Shown: one piece after another, positions 52,921-62,891 of the stretch
Layout of the letters: the number at the start of each line of letters is the position of its first letter
Position numbering within the stretch: position 1 is the stretch's first letter
The notes under the pieces: generated by a model
The model's database searches: none
What the model saw: only the letters and a program-made list of their open reading frames with translations
Told to the model about the DNA's origin: nothing
Assembly (NCBI GenBank): GCA_951813295.1
Contig: CATOTI010000001.1
Location: 1,054,001 to 1,118,000 of the forward strand
DNA length: 64,000 nucleotides
Reading direction: 5' to 3'
Origin: an uncultured Pseudomonadales bacterium
GTDB taxonomy: Bacteria; Pseudomonadota; Gammaproteobacteria; Pseudomonadales; Azotimanducaceae
Made by a program: the position numbers and the translations under genes

Positions 52921-52984
52921 CGAGGGAAACACGGATCAATCGTTCGATCCGTCAGTGTATCATGCAAGAGCGAGGCGAGTAATA

Positions 52985-53169
52985 CGACGCAACGGACGTT
53001 TGCCGAAGCCGAATATGAAAGCAAGAAGCGCAAGACTCGCCGTGAAAGGTTTCTGGACCGTATGGATGGCCTGATTCCCTGGGGAAAACTGGAGCACCAG
53101 CTGGCAAAGAAGTACTCAAAAGGTATCACCGGACGTAAACCGTATCCGCTGCCGGTGATGCTGCTATAA
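52985..53169 (+). mobile_element. IS5-family transposase N-terminal fragment
   Basis: The plus strand encodes QRTFAEAEYESKKRKTRRER and then MDGLIPWGKLEHQLAKKY, the conserved start of IS5 transposases, ending KPYPLPVMLL at a stop created by the joint with the IS3 end at ~53165. It is a different copy from the one at 34.5 kb. Confidence 0.75.
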
Positions 53170-53174
53170 TCCTC

Positions 53175-53923
53175 CCATTTCTAGCTGCGTTGAGAAGTAG
53201 GGTTACGCTGCTTTCGCAAGCTTCTGTTTTGGTGTGATGCCTCCGATGGCCGTGTTCGGCCGTTCGTTGTTGTACTGCCACAGCCATTGCGTGGCGGTGG
53301 CCTGGGCGTGCTCGATTGAGTCGAACAGATGGAGATCGAGCCACTCGTGTCGAACGGTCCGGTTGAACCGTTCGACGTAGGCGTTCTGTGTCGGCTTGCC
53401 CGGCTGGATGAACATCACCCGGATGCCCCGGCCCTCGGCCCAGGTCCGGAACGCCACACTGCGCATCTCGCTGCCGTTGTCGCAGCGGATCACCTTCGGC
53501 TTTCCACGCCATTCAATGATCTGATCCAGGCACCGGGTAATCCGTGGTCCCGACAGACTGAAGTCGACGTCGATGCCCAAACCTTCCCGGTTGTAGTCGT
53601 CGAGCACGTTGAACGTTCGGAACGGCCGCCCGTTGGCCAGCCGGTCATGCATGAAGTCGATCGACCACACCTCGTTCGCCTGTTTCGGCACGGCCAACGG
53701 GTCGGGTGCACCGCGTTGGATCCGGTGCCTGGGCTTAATGCGTAAGTTCAACTCCAGCTCCCGGTAAATCCGATACACCCGCTTGTGGTTGTACGGCAGC
53801 TTCTGCACGTTCCTCAGGTACAGGAAACACAGCCCGAACCCCCAGCGCCGGTGTGCCGTCGTCAGCCGCAACAGCCAGTCGGCGATCAGCGCGTTGTCAT
53901 CGCCCAGACGCTCCTTACAAGAG
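53175..53923 (-). mobile_element. IS3-family transposase orfB, N-terminally truncated
   Basis: The minus strand encodes [33 protein letters not shown] and a full DDE integrase core: [18 protein letters not shown] and [12 protein letters not shown], ending KQKLAKAA. The first ~25-30 residues of orfB and all of orfA are replaced at junction motif E (53924). The right IS end lies near 53165-53180. A C-terminal duplicate is at 41.8 kb. Confidence 0.88.
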
Positions 53924-53973
53924 TACCCGCGCAATCCCGCGCAAAGCCGCGCAAAGCCGCGCAATCTTGAGCA
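53924..53973. repeat. Junction motif E
   Basis: Four GCGCAA-type units beginning TACCCGCGCAATCCCGCGCA, one unit more than motif B. It replaces the 5' part of the IS3 gene and forms the left edge of the second defence-block copy. Confidence 0.75.
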
Positions 53974-54051
53974 TCAGCATTCCTCACCCGGAGCGAAGCC
54001 CCAGCGTTCCTGCAATCCACGCCCGGCCCTTTGAGCCGGGCGATGTGTCGT

Positions 54052-54463
54052 TCATCTTGGCCTCATTGAAGCCAGATCGGCGGTTCGACCAGCGCGCATC
54101 GGACGGTCGTGTTTTTCCGAGGCGAAAGCCTCGGCCTCACTGAAGCAGGCGGTCTGCGCTTCCGCTCGTGAGACCGTCTCGGGCCGGGGCTCGTTCGCTT
54201 GCAGCATCGGACGGCGACGCCGAATCACCACGGGCGGTCCGCCTGACGCAAGATTCACCACGTTCACCCCTTCTCCAGCACCCCGATACGCCCCGGGATG
54301 GCAGGTCAGCACCACTTGTATCTGATCTGCCGACGCTTCCAGAAACCCGAGCATCGCAGCGATTCGCTCGGGGTCCGTCTGCGTCCGTTGGTCATCGAGC
54401 ACGACGAACGCCCCGAGCACTTCCGCGATCGATAGTACGCTAAGGCCGATGTCGGCACGTGTG
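54052..54463 (-). pseudogene. SMC/ABC-type ATPase remnant, copy 2
   Basis: IAEVLGAFVVLDDQRTQTDP and QIQVVLTCHPGAYRGAGEGV are in one frame. Here the D-loop region continues further at the C-terminus than in copy 1 (GVNVVNLASGGPPVVIRRR), but the ABC-signature segment present in copy 1 is deleted. The two copies have decayed independently from one parent gene. Confidence 0.6.
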
Positions 54464-55087
54464 CTAGCGAAACACCAGCCCTGACTTGAGTTGCTGGCGC
54501 CTTGCCTGCGTGCAGGACACCACGGCGGCGTGGATCTCTTGCTCGGCAATACGCGTCAGCTCGACGAGGTCTTTGACGGTTGCGTCAAAGTCGTTGAGGA
54601 GATCATCATCGCTCGCGAACTGGCCCATGCCCACGAAGAGCCCTCGGATATCTCCCAGGTGCAGCATTGCGTTATGGGCAGTTTCGGGCAGATCCATGGC
54701 CTCTTCGTCGCCAAACAACCCGTCCACAAACCCCTCGAGTTCTTCGCGTCGAACCCGGGCATAGCGCGCGAACGTCAGCGGGTCGGTCGGTGAGTTCATT
54801 CGTGTCAAATGAAAACGGTGGCGCTTACTTTGATGAACGCTGAGGCGGTTCCATAGACCGTCTAATAAGCCGCTCAGGAGTGCTTGGGCCGAGGCCTCAT
54901 CTTCAAACTCCGGCAACTCGCCTCCCCAAAGTGCTTGAATCGCCTGTACCGGCGAACCGACCGGCCCGGCGATGTTGCCGAGAAATCGGGTGCGCACCGC
55001 ATGAAAGGGTGTTGGACACTGGTACGTCGCGAGCAGCACTCGAAGTTGTTTGTCCGTCGGACCCGCGTCTTTCTTCTTTCCTTTCAT
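54464..55087 (-). CDS. Conserved hypothetical protein (207 aa), copy 2
   Basis: Identical in sequence to the product of 11578-12201, with the same start (MKGKKKDAG) and end (KSGLVFR). Preservation of this frame in both copies contrasts with decay of the flanking ATPase and UvrD fragments, which hints that the duplication is recent. The function is unknown. Confidence 0.6.
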   Translation of the reverse strand: MKGKKKDAGPTDKQLRVLLATYQCPTPFHAVRTRFLGNIAGPVGSPVQAIQALWGGELPEFEDEASAQALLSGLLDGLWNRLSVHQSKRHRFHLTRMNSPTDPLTFARYARVRREELEGFVDGLFGDEEAMDLPETAHNAMLHLGDIRGLFVGMGQFASDDDLLNDFDATVKDLVELTRIAEQEIHAAVVSCTQARRQQLKSGLVFR

Positions 55088-55192
55088 CTTCCCCCCTCAA
55101 CGTTGAATCGAACTTCCGGCCACACGCCCAATACCGATATCTTCAAAGGCCAAGTCGACATGCACGACGGCTACAGCCATCCGCTGCGAGCA

Positions 55193-55476
55193 TCAACCTT
55201 GTAGGTCGTCCACGAACTCAGAGGCGGGGTCAACGCCGGTTACAAGAAGGTGATCCCGCGCTCGAGTGCACGCGACGTATAGCAAGTGGCGTTCCGTGTC
55301 GTAAACCTCTTGAAGATCCGCGTCGTCCGCAACGGATTCGATTCGCTCCTGCAACGGGATCACTTCATCGTCGCACGCCATCACAACGACGGCGCGGAAT
55401 TCGAGTCCCTTGGCCAGATGCATCGTACTGACCGACAGCACGCCATGTCCGCGGCGAACTCCGCCTGTTGGTAGTG
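55193..55476 (-). pseudogene. UvrD/Rep-type helicase C-terminal remnant, copy 2
   Basis: Same fragment as 12307-12590 (STMHLAKGLEF, LLYVACTRARDHLL), truncated at the same base. The truncation therefore predates the duplication of the block. Confidence 0.75.
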
Positions 55477-55626
55477 TCATTTTCGAAGGCGACACGTTCA
55501 TGGCGCGGGAGGAAGAAACCGCGCAGGTCACCGCCATGCATTTTTGTGCCACGAATTAACCCCTTGTTTGTTGTGTTACGAAAATCGCCGATGTAATGTG
55601 CTCGCGCTGTCAAGAAGGACGTTAGG

Positions 55627-56889
55627 ATGGCTAGACCCCGAGTAGAAAATCCCAGAACAAAATTCACGAATATCCGCCTGACCGAGAACGAGCGCGCAGA
55701 GTTTGAAAGCGCCGCGGACTCCCTCGGCTACAAAAATGTCAGTGAGTACATTCGTTTCCTACACAGTCAGCATCTTGGAGAACAATCACGCGGCGAGGAA
55801 TGGCACCCTGAGAACGAGTCCGATTTCCCGGGTTCGCTCGTTCAGCCGTTCCTGTCGACCGAACACGGCGAGGTGCTTTGGGGAGACAGCCGTGGCTACT
55901 TGTTCGGAAAGGCAAAGCCGAACAGCATTGATCTGATCATGACGAGCCCGCCATTTGGCCTCGTTCGCAAGAAGAGTTACGGCAATGAAGACGCCGACCG
56001 GTATTGCGATTGGTTTCGTCCCTTCGCCGACGGCTTTCACCGCGTTCTGAAAGACAGCGGAAGTCTCGTCATTGACATCGGTGGAGCGTGGCAACCCGGG
56101 CAACCCACCCGGAGCCTTTATCACTTCAAGCTTCTGGTGATGCTAGTCGAGGAATACGGCTTTCACCTCTGCCAAGAGCATTACTGGTGGAACCCATCTA
56201 AGCTACCGACACCTGCCGAGTGGGTGAATGTTCGGCGCGTAAGGGTCAAGGATGCGGTGAACACCGTCTGGTGGCTCGCGAAAAGCCCATATCCGAAGGC
56301 CAACAACAAGCGCATTCTGCAGCCGTATTCCAAATCGATGCAGGACTTGCTGAAAAACGGATACAAGGCGAAGCTTCGGCCGTCTGGCCATAACATTTCC
56401 GACAAGTTCAGCAAGGACAACGGAGGGTCAGTCCCCCCGAACCTGCTTGCTATTGCCAACACCGAATCCAACGGACGCTATCTGGACCAGTGTCGAGCCG
56501 AAAACATCGCGATTCATCCAGCGCGGTTTCCAACACAGCTGCCGGAATACTTCATTCGGTTCCTGACGGATCCGGGCGATCTGGTTGTGGATCCCTTTGG
56601 AGGCTCATGCGTGACCGGTGTCGTTGCCGAGAACCTTCACCGTCGTTGGGTTTGTTGTGAACTGTCCGAGGAGTATCTTCTGGGCGCTAAAGCGAGGTTC
56701 GTCCCTACGGTTCAGCCGCTCCCGAAGGAGCGCGGCTTTCCTTATGCGATCACATCGCCTTGCGCACTTCCGGTGGAGGAGAACAACGTACCGCTCTTCG
56801 GCGACGGAGGTGCAAAACGCCCACCCGAAATGAAGCGGAACGCTCTCGCGAAGCCACCGGTGCCGCGTTCGAGCAAGGCGGCGATCTGA
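55627..56889 (+). CDS. DNA methyltransferase (beta class) with RHH-like N-terminus, copy 2
   Basis: Identical 420-residue product to copy 1 at 12741-14003: RHH-like residues 1-50, TSPPF motif IV and DPFGGSCVTG motif I. Both copies keep the same promoter region and ribosome-binding sequence (GAAGGACGTTAGG), so both could be expressed. Two copies would raise methylase dosage in step with the duplicated nuclease genes. Confidence 0.88.
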   Translation: MARPRVENPRTKFTNIRLTENERAEFESAADSLGYKNVSEYIRFLHSQHLGEQSRGEEWHPENESDFPGSLVQPFLSTEHGEVLWGDSRGYLFGKAKPNSIDLIMTSPPFGLVRKKSYGNEDADRYCDWFRPFADGFHRVLKDSGSLVIDIGGAWQPGQPTRSLYHFKLLVMLVEEYGFHLCQEHYWWNPSKLPTPAEWVNVRRVRVKDAVNTVWWLAKSPYPKANNKRILQPYSKSMQDLLKNGYKAKLRPSGHNISDKFSKDNGGSVPPNLLAIANTESNGRYLDQCRAENIAIHPARFPTQLPEYFIRFLTDPGDLVVDPFGGSCVTGVVAENLHRRWVCCELSEEYLLGAKARFVPTVQPLPKERGFPYAITSPCALPVEENNVPLFGDGGAKRPPEMKRNALAKPPVPRSSKAAI

Positions 56890-56896
56890 TTAGAGA

Positions 56897-58135
56897 TCAG
56901 GGTGCGGTGAGAAGCCTCTCCCGCACCCAGTTTTGCACCTTGCCCGCTGCAATGGCGGCGAAGTCGACCGAACGTGGTGCCACCGCCGATTCATACACCA
57001 TCCGCGGTGCTTCACGGCTCAGCGCGATCAGGGACCGGCGGATAAGAGTTGGGAGATCGCCCTCGTCGCAAAAGCCTCGAGCATAGCGAACGATCTGGGC
57101 GGCCGCCTCGCGGAAGCGAGCGTTGCCCGTGTCGCCTGCGAAGTACTTTACCTCCACAATTGCTACCGTGCGTCCGGCATCGGTATCGACGACCACGAGG
57201 TCGGGCCGCTCCTTCGACGAAGACATCCCATATCCTGTCAAGATTTCGTCGAACCTGACTTCGGATGGCTCCCTTAAAGGGGGAACGTAAAATCCACTCC
57301 CAGTCTGCCAGAAGACCGAGAACCGCCCGCAACGCAAGACTGGTTCTCTCGGTCGCGAACCAAGTATCGACAGTCGCATCGGCACCCCAAGCTCCAGCGA
57401 AAGCGCTTCTCCGACCGAGGCTGCGACCGCCAGTTCGAAGCGCCGCCAGTCCTCGAGTGGGCCAGTCAACGTGCTGTCGAGAACTGCGGTAAGTGCCTCC
57501 TTGTCACCAGCCTCCATCGCGGTAAGTGTTCGGTATGCCGAAATCGCTCGCCTGTAGATTTGTCGCCGTGATCGCGCAGCATCGCGGAGAGCATTTGGCC
57601 TTGGCCTGCGGCCTGACGTGGCATTCTTCAGCGGTTCCCGCAGCGCATCGAGCCGTTTCACCGCCGAGATTTCTCCCATCGCGGCTTCGATCAGGTCGGC
57701 GTATGCGGATGTCTTTGGCTGCAGCACAAACAGCCTTTCAGCGTGGACTGCTGCAGTGTGCACGACCCATGCAATGACCTGGTTGGGACCCGTGTTGAAC
57801 GAGCGAACCGGCTCCTCTGAAACGATCAGGGAGGGATGGCCAACCACCCGGCGCGCGATCATCGAGGCGCGGGCGTCGATGCGGCCACGGGCAACGGCAT
57901 CGTCGCTGCGACGTTGGAATTGCAGCAGCGCCTGGGCTTCGTGTCGATTGGCGAGCAAGTATTGAAGGAACAATCGAACTGGCGCGGAGATTGCCCAGTG
58001 CGCCCGCAACAGGTCGAGGTCTCGGGCGAGTTCGAGTGAAGGGCGATCCGCCCCAAGCAGCACTCCCGAACGAAAATGCCGCAAGAAGATTCCGGCGGCA
58101 TAGTCAGAAATCGCCCGGTCGATCCCCTCCCTCAC
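56897..58135 (-). CDS. PD-(D/E)XK nuclease partner of McrB-like ATPase, copy 2
   Basis: Same 412-residue product as 14011-15249, with the RPDLVVVDTD ... IVEVKYF nuclease core intact and the same 4-base overlap with the AAA+ gene. No inactivating change was seen, so this copy should be as functional as the first. Confidence 0.78.
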   Translation of the reverse strand: MREGIDRAISDYAAGIFLRHFRSGVLLGADRPSLELARDLDLLRAHWAISAPVRLFLQYLLANRHEAQALLQFQRRSDDAVARGRIDARASMIARRVVGHPSLIVSEEPVRSFNTGPNQVIAWVVHTAAVHAERLFVLQPKTSAYADLIEAAMGEISAVKRLDALREPLKNATSGRRPRPNALRDAARSRRQIYRRAISAYRTLTAMEAGDKEALTAVLDSTLTGPLEDWRRFELAVAASVGEALSLELGVPMRLSILGSRPREPVLRCGRFSVFWQTGSGFYVPPLREPSEVRFDEILTGYGMSSSKERPDLVVVDTDAGRTVAIVEVKYFAGDTGNARFREAAAQIVRYARGFCDEGDLPTLIRRSLIALSREAPRMVYESAVAPRSVDFAAIAAGKVQNWVRERLLTAP

Positions 58136-59871
58136 AGCGCGACCGCCATCATTCGCCGCCTGATGCGCTGCTGCTCATCGGAGACCAGACCAAAGGCGTC
58201 GATGGCCGCGTCAGCGAGGATATCTGCGTCTTGGACAACGATCCCGTCGAGCATAGGCAAGAGCACCATGTCCACTGCATCCAGCAGGGCTTCTCTCATC
58301 GTCGGCGAAGACGTGGCGAAGAAATCAGCGGAGTCCTCCAATGCCTGCACAGCCTTGATTGCATCAATGATCGGAGCTGGTCCGAGAACACGCACCTTGT
58401 TGATCGCTGTCCAGAATTTGGCCAAGGGACAAGGAGCGCCGACAGGCGGTCCACGCCAGGTTGGATCAGCCTTTCTCAGATACGCTTCTATGAATCCCGC
58501 CGTATCACGAGGCGCATCGACGTAGACCCAGCCAAACCTGCGACTCAGCGCATAGGACATCTGGTAGAGCGCAGCATTGTCGATCGAGTTGATCGTCGCC
58601 ACGAGGCGCCAGTGTGTCCCTGGCGCAAATTCATGCTCATTTGTAGATGCCTTGCTCTCGGGGAGGATCACGTATTGTGGGCTGTCCTTGTCCTCTATGT
58701 TCAGCCGATAGGGTAGCGTCGTCTGCTGACCGCTCAGTACCGTGAACAAGGGTCCGATGACCTTGTCGATGTCGCAGCGGTTCAACTCGTCGATGATTAG
58801 CGGGCGATCAAACCGTCGAAGTAAAACGCCCGGAATGAAGGCAACACCTCCATCACCGACAGGTTGATAGCCGCCGATGATGTCCTGCGAACTCCAGTCC
58901 GAGGAACCCGTTACCAGCGTCCATTTGCCACCGGTGAGCGATGCGGCAATCCAGCGGGCCAAGGTTGTCTTGCCGGTCCCCGGAGGACCATAGAGCATGA
59001 TGTGCTGCTTGCCCGATTTCAGTGCAGCATTGATTTGTCGGTAGACAGTTGGATCGATCCCGAGAAGGTCAGTGTTCTGGGGGATTTCCAGTTGGGTGGG
59101 AGGCGTGATTTCGTCTTCATCGTCGCTGTCGACTTGGGTGCCAGTTTTCGGCTGCGCCGGCCCTGCTGCCTGCCAGGCATCGACGACCATCTTCTTGAGC
59201 CGGTCCATCTCAGTCTGCTGCGTGAAGTCGAACACCGGCATCGGCGCAGCCGCGTTCCCAGCCGGTGCAGACTTGATATCGGCCGAAAGCGCATCAATCA
59301 CCTCGCCATAGCTGATCGTGCGCGTCGACCCATTTTCTGTGATGGTGATCTGTGTGGAACGTGGCTCCAACCCGAGCAAACCGCAGCCAATATAGTCGAG
59401 CGGCTGCCTCTTGAAGCGCATTTGGCCCGTCGCCGGATCAAAGTTGAATGGTTCCGACGACGATCCCTGCGGAGTAGCCCCATGGAAGACGAACAAGGCA
59501 TGGACTTCGAAGTCGTCGTTTTGGGTGAAGTCGCCCGCCCCCTGTTGAATCAGTGGAGTAACGCGAAACACAACACCAGCCTTGTCTTCCTGAGCGGTGT
59601 TGATCGCACCGAGATTGGAAGCCCCTCCCGCCGGGTTTTCCGCCCGCAGCGTCCCGGGTTCTGGAATAACATGGTAAAGCCAGCGCGGCGGTTTGCTGGC
59701 AGAGTAGTTCGGCTCTTTCCAATAGCCAGCACCGAGGTCGATCTCGTGCCGCGCGCCCAGCCCGCCGCGATTCTTGAAACCACACTGCGAGAACTGTAAC
59801 TCCTTGTCCTTCAAGAAGATCCTGAACCACGTGAAAAACTCGCTTTCAAAATTACTTCCGCTCGCCGTCAT
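58132..59871 (-). CDS. McrB-like AAA+ ATPase/GTPase, copy 2
   Basis: 579 residues, matching copy 1 (15246-16985), with GPPGTGKTTL, LIIDELNRCD and ATINSIDNAAL intact. Substitutions near 59808-59816 (codons ~19-22) appear synonymous: the local residues LKDKELQF are the same in both. Upstream, a short insertion at about 59980 lies outside the coding region. Confidence 0.85.
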   Translation of the reverse strand: MTASGSNFESEFFTWFRIFLKDKELQFSQCGFKNRGGLGARHEIDLGAGYWKEPNYSASKPPRWLYHVIPEPGTLRAENPAGGASNLGAINTAQEDKAGVVFRVTPLIQQGAGDFTQNDDFEVHALFVFHGATPQGSSSEPFNFDPATGQMRFKRQPLDYIGCGLLGLEPRSTQITITENGSTRTISYGEVIDALSADIKSAPAGNAAAPMPVFDFTQQTEMDRLKKMVVDAWQAAGPAQPKTGTQVDSDDEDEITPPTQLEIPQNTDLLGIDPTVYRQINAALKSGKQHIMLYGPPGTGKTTLARWIAASLTGGKWTLVTGSSDWSSQDIIGGYQPVGDGGVAFIPGVLLRRFDRPLIIDELNRCDIDKVIGPLFTVLSGQQTTLPYRLNIEDKDSPQYVILPESKASTNEHEFAPGTHWRLVATINSIDNAALYQMSYALSRRFGWVYVDAPRDTAGFIEAYLRKADPTWRGPPVGAPCPLAKFWTAINKVRVLGPAPIIDAIKAVQALEDSADFFATSSPTMREALLDAVDMVLLPMLDGIVVQDADILADAAIDAFGLVSDEQQRIRRRMMAVAL

Positions 59872-59949
59872 TCGCCTTGACCGCCACCTACCTTATTGGC
59901 TTTGGGAAGACTATCGGTCGCCCGAGGCCGAGTCGCAAGCGCGAAACCA

Positions 59950-60330
59950 CTCTAAGGCTCATGTGCCGTGCATATGCGTAAAGTAACCGGCGGATGCTCG
60001 GCTCACCCAGCACGACGTCGCCTTTGTGGTCGCCGGTGCGGCCAAGACCGAACTGGTGAGTGATCGCACGGCCGTCGATGCCGCGCTCACTGACGGCGAA
60101 ACCCTGGCCAGCTTCCGAAACCATAGACCATCCGTGCGGTAGCTCGAAGACATCCAGCGTGACAGCGTCGAGATAGGCGGTTTCCTCCGTAGGCTCTGTG
60201 AGCTTGATTCACGACGACCATCACGTGCGACGTCCAGCACCTGGTGGACGCGCGTATTGCTGCTCAGTCATCTGGTGGAATTCGCAGCTAGTGATATCGA
60301 GCTGCTCGATGTTCGCCACATCGAGACTAG
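59950..60330 (-). pseudogene. LPHGWSMVSEAGQGF-type protein remnant, copy 2
   Basis: Same fragment as 17060-17437, with a short insertion at ~59980 and one base different at 60081. It ends at the shared GAGACTAG, where the flank changes to a Panacea-type fragment. The inverted third copy is at 61780-62140. Confidence 0.45.
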
Positions 60331-60346
60331 GGATGGCACCCGACAG

Positions 60347-60955
60347 CTAGACCATGAAATCAATCGGACGGTTGTGGTGATTCCGACGCGTCGCTTTTTC
60401 GGCCCGAAGAATCGTCCTCATTGGAGCGGTCATATACGTGGAAGTCTTGAGCTCTTTCTCGGTCTTACCCACGTACCTACTAATCGCATTTGCAGCCGCT
60501 TGACGTACAAGCGAATCGTTTGCCTCAAGCTGACCAAACAGGTCGTGCGTCGAGGTGTGTCTAAAAACGAGGCGGCCGCGCGATTGTTCTGACGTAGCAG
60601 GGAAACCGGAACGGCGGAGACGGCCTGCCTCAAGATCGGTGCAGTAGGGGCCATCTTTCTGACGAATGTAGTAGGCCCCGGTCAAGCGTTCACCCGCCTC
60701 TCTCGCATGTAGGTACTCCGCGAGATAAGCAAGTTTGTGTAACCGAAAGTAGGAGAGCGACCCCGATTGTGCGAGTAACTCGGTCGCAAGTGAAAGTGCG
60801 TCTCCTCGGGTGCGTCCCCCGTTTTGGCCTCGCGGCTTCGATCGCATGCTTTCGGCGACGAACTGGTAGTCGGATCGCTGGTTTGCCGCGCTTCGATGGG
60901 CAACGCTCCTTCCGCCGGGGTGATAGAGCGGGATGATCCATGTCGCAGGCGACCC
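60347..60955 (-). pseudogene. Panacea/DUF4065-like protein fragment
   Basis: The minus strand encodes RGDALSLATELLAQSGSLSYFRLHKLAYLAEYLHAREAGERLTGAYYIRQKDGPYC over about 60 residues. The K-L-x-Y-L-A-(D/E) and G-x-Y/F-x-x-x-x-x-G-P-x pattern is that of Panacea (SocA/GepA-type) antitoxin domains. An N-terminal extension runs into the IS3 gene at ~60955, so the start is lost. The C-terminus (RRNHHNRPIDFMV) also appears native. It differs from the complete Panacea gene at 63.3-63.8 kb. Confidence 0.6.
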
Positions 60956-61735
60956 GCCACGTTGATCGACAGACACGCATGGGTGAACTCGTCCACCACC
61001 GTCAGGCACTTGAGTACCTGACCATTGGCACAACGATCGAACACGAAGTCGATCGCCCAGAGGTCGTTGGCTCGTGTCGCCGGCCGAGGCCTCGGTTGCG
61101 ATGCCAAACGCCGCCGGGGGCGCTTCTTCGGCACCTGCGGCGCGGCTTTGCGCCACAAGCGATACGTCCGGTCGAAGCTCATCGGATGGCCCTCGCGATC
61201 CATGAGCACCCGGATACGGCGGTAGCCGAAGCGCGGACGGCTCGGCGCGAGGCGTTTCATCACCTCGAGAACGGGTGCATCCTTGGCCTCGAGACGTGAG
61301 CGGTAAGCGAGCGCCGATCGCGCCACCGAGACAAGTCGACAAGCCCGTCGTTGGGACAGACCCCGGCGCATGGCGTACGTCGCTTGCTGCCGTCGAACGC
61401 GGGCGCTCACCATTTTTTTTTCCTGGATCTCCTTCATGATCTCGACCTCGATATCGCGCTCCGCCAAGAGCTTCTTCAGCCGGGCGTTCTCTTGTTCGAG
61501 CTGCTTGAGCTGGCGCACGTCGTTGACGTCGCCGCCGCCGTATTTCTTGCGCCAGGCATAGATCGTTTGATCGCTGACCCCGTGGCGCTTGGCGACCTGC
61601 ACAACCGACTCCCGATCCGTCTCCCTGAGGATCCGCACCATCTGCTCTTCCGTGAATCGACTCTTCTTCATGACTTCCTCCGTCGGAAGCCATCCTCTCA
61701 ATTATTCACTGGTCCAACAATCGACTAGCAGGTCA
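60956..61735 (-). mobile_element. IS3-family element, orfA plus first half of orfB
   Basis: From ATG 61671: MKKSRFTEEQMVRILRETDR, VAKRHGVSDQTIYAWRKKYG and the leucine zipper VRQLKQLEQENARLKKLLAE. At a run of eight A (minus strand, ~61411-61420) the frame continues directly into orfB (RRGLSQRRACRLVSVARSAL, RFGYRRIRVLMDREG, NDLWAIDFVFD). The A-run is the normal IS3 slippage site. The gene is cut at INVAGR (~60956), before the second aspartate and the glutamate. The left IS end is TGACCTGCTAGTCG at 61722-61735. Confidence 0.85.
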
Positions 61736-61779
61736 GGGGCGTTTTTCAGAGATGCCCTAGCTGGTCGGGTGCCATCCCT

Positions 61780-62140
61780 AGTCTCGATGTGGCGAACATC
61801 GAGCAGCTCGATATCGCTGGTTGCGAATTCCACCAGATGACTGAGCAGCAATACGCGCGTCCACCAGGTGCCGGACGTCGCACGTGATGGTCGTCGTAAA
61901 TCAATCTCACAGAGCCTACGGAGGAAACCGCCTATCTCGACGCTTTCACGCTGGATGTCTTCGAGCTACCGCACGGATGGTCTATGGTTTCGGAAGCTGG
62001 CCAGGGTTTCGCCGTCAGTGAGCGCGGCATCGACGGCCGTGCGATCACTCACCAGTTCGGTCTTGGCCGCACCGGCGACCACAAAGGCGACGTCGTGCTG
62101 GGTGAGCCGAGCATCCGCCGGTTACGCATATGCACGGCAC
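61780..62140 (+). pseudogene. LPHGWSMVSEAGQGF-type protein remnant, copy 3 (inverted)
   Basis: Reverse-complement copy of 59950-60330 with about a dozen differences, running from GGTGCCATCCCTAGTCTCGA to CGGTTACGCATATGCACGGC. With copy 2 it flanks the Panacea fragment and IS3 as an inverted repeat about 1.45 kb apart, which could mediate inversion of that interval. Confidence 0.75.
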
Positions 62141-62164
62141 ATGAACTCTCTAGAGAGTGTCAGG

Positions 62165-62557
62165 TCCCGGATGATTGATTGGGTAGGCGGGCAAATCGCC
62201 GCGCAGATGGCGTGCAAGAAGTGTCGTCTGAATCGACGGCAGCGCCCACCGGCCTGCAGCCCTGCCGAGAAGCGCATGCTGAAGTGGGGTTTCCTTGTGC
62301 TCTTCCCATGCCGAGATCAATCGTCCCCGCCCAGCGTCGTTCAGATAGACGCCACCGCCCGGCGTATGAACGAAGTCACTCGGCCCGACCTGTCCGCGGC
62401 GAATCAGTGTGACGACGAAACGGTCCGTCAGCGCGCGCAATTCCTCGGCAAGGTCAAGCGCGAGCGAGGGCCGTCCTGCGCGCGGGCGATGGAGAAATCC
62501 GATCTGATAGTCCAAGCCGACGCTTTCCGCCGCGCCACTGTATTCGGTCACCAACAT
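62165..62557 (-). pseudogene. cas1: Cas1 integrase, C-terminal fragment
   Basis: The minus strand encodes ESVGLDYQIGFLHRPRAGRP, SLALDLAEELRALTDRFVVT, LIRRGQVGPSDF and then LLARHLRGDLPAYPI. This is the C-terminal catalytic half of Cas1 (G-L-D-x-x-x-G-F-L-H with catalytic histidine, then L-A-x-D-L-x-E with the metal-binding acidic residues), most like I-C/I-G type. The N-terminal half and any cas4/cas2 are missing. The C-terminal tail is replaced by an IS end at ~62165. It cannot work as an integrase. Confidence 0.8.
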
Positions 62558-62564
62558 GCCTAGA

Positions 62565-62784
62565 GGGTGCCACGTGCTTGACTAACGCTCTCGCTCAGCG
62601 CGCGTAGCTCGTCGGTGCCACTTTCGATTTCGCCCTGAAACATGGCTGCGCTTTGGCGTGCACTACGAAATGTCTTCGCCATTTCCTGCGCCGCGGCCTT
62701 TGCGTCTGCTGTCTCAAGGAAAGCTTGCGAGGACTCTTCGAGGGACCGCTTCGATAGTTCGACCATTTCGCCCATGGCTTGAGA
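62565..62784 (-). pseudogene. Coiled-coil fragment, possibly phage tape-measure protein
   Basis: The minus strand encodes EMVELSKRSLEESSQAFLET, AKAAAQEMAKTFRSARQSAA and FQGEIESGTDELRAL, a charged helical stretch like the body of tape-measure proteins. It is cut on the right by the IS-end repeat at 62785 and ends at 62560. Assignment is weak. Confidence 0.35.
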
Positions 62785-62891
62785 AAGACTGGCATCGTCG
62801 ACAACCTGAACTATTTCAACGAAAACCAATCAATGATCGGGGACCTGACAGGACATGCATACCGTTTCAAGGTATCGTCGAAACGCCTCTC
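62785..62891. repeat. Two adjoining IS-end repeats
   Basis: 62785-62851 matches 25744-25812. 62838-62891 is the reverse complement of 35263-35316. They join at GGGACCTGACAGGACATGC, so this is the joint between two insertion-sequence ends. Confidence 0.75.

Larger units (their letters stand above)
53924..60330. repeat. Large duplicated defence block, copy 2
   Basis: Direct copy of 11095-17437, displaced by 42,886 bases over the gene-bearing part. Differences seen are one extra junction unit, a replaced segment around 54168-54290, a deletion near 54428-54450, a few bases at 59808-59816, a short insertion near 59980 and single substitutions such as 60081. Flanks outside are different from copy 1. 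Confidence 0.92.
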
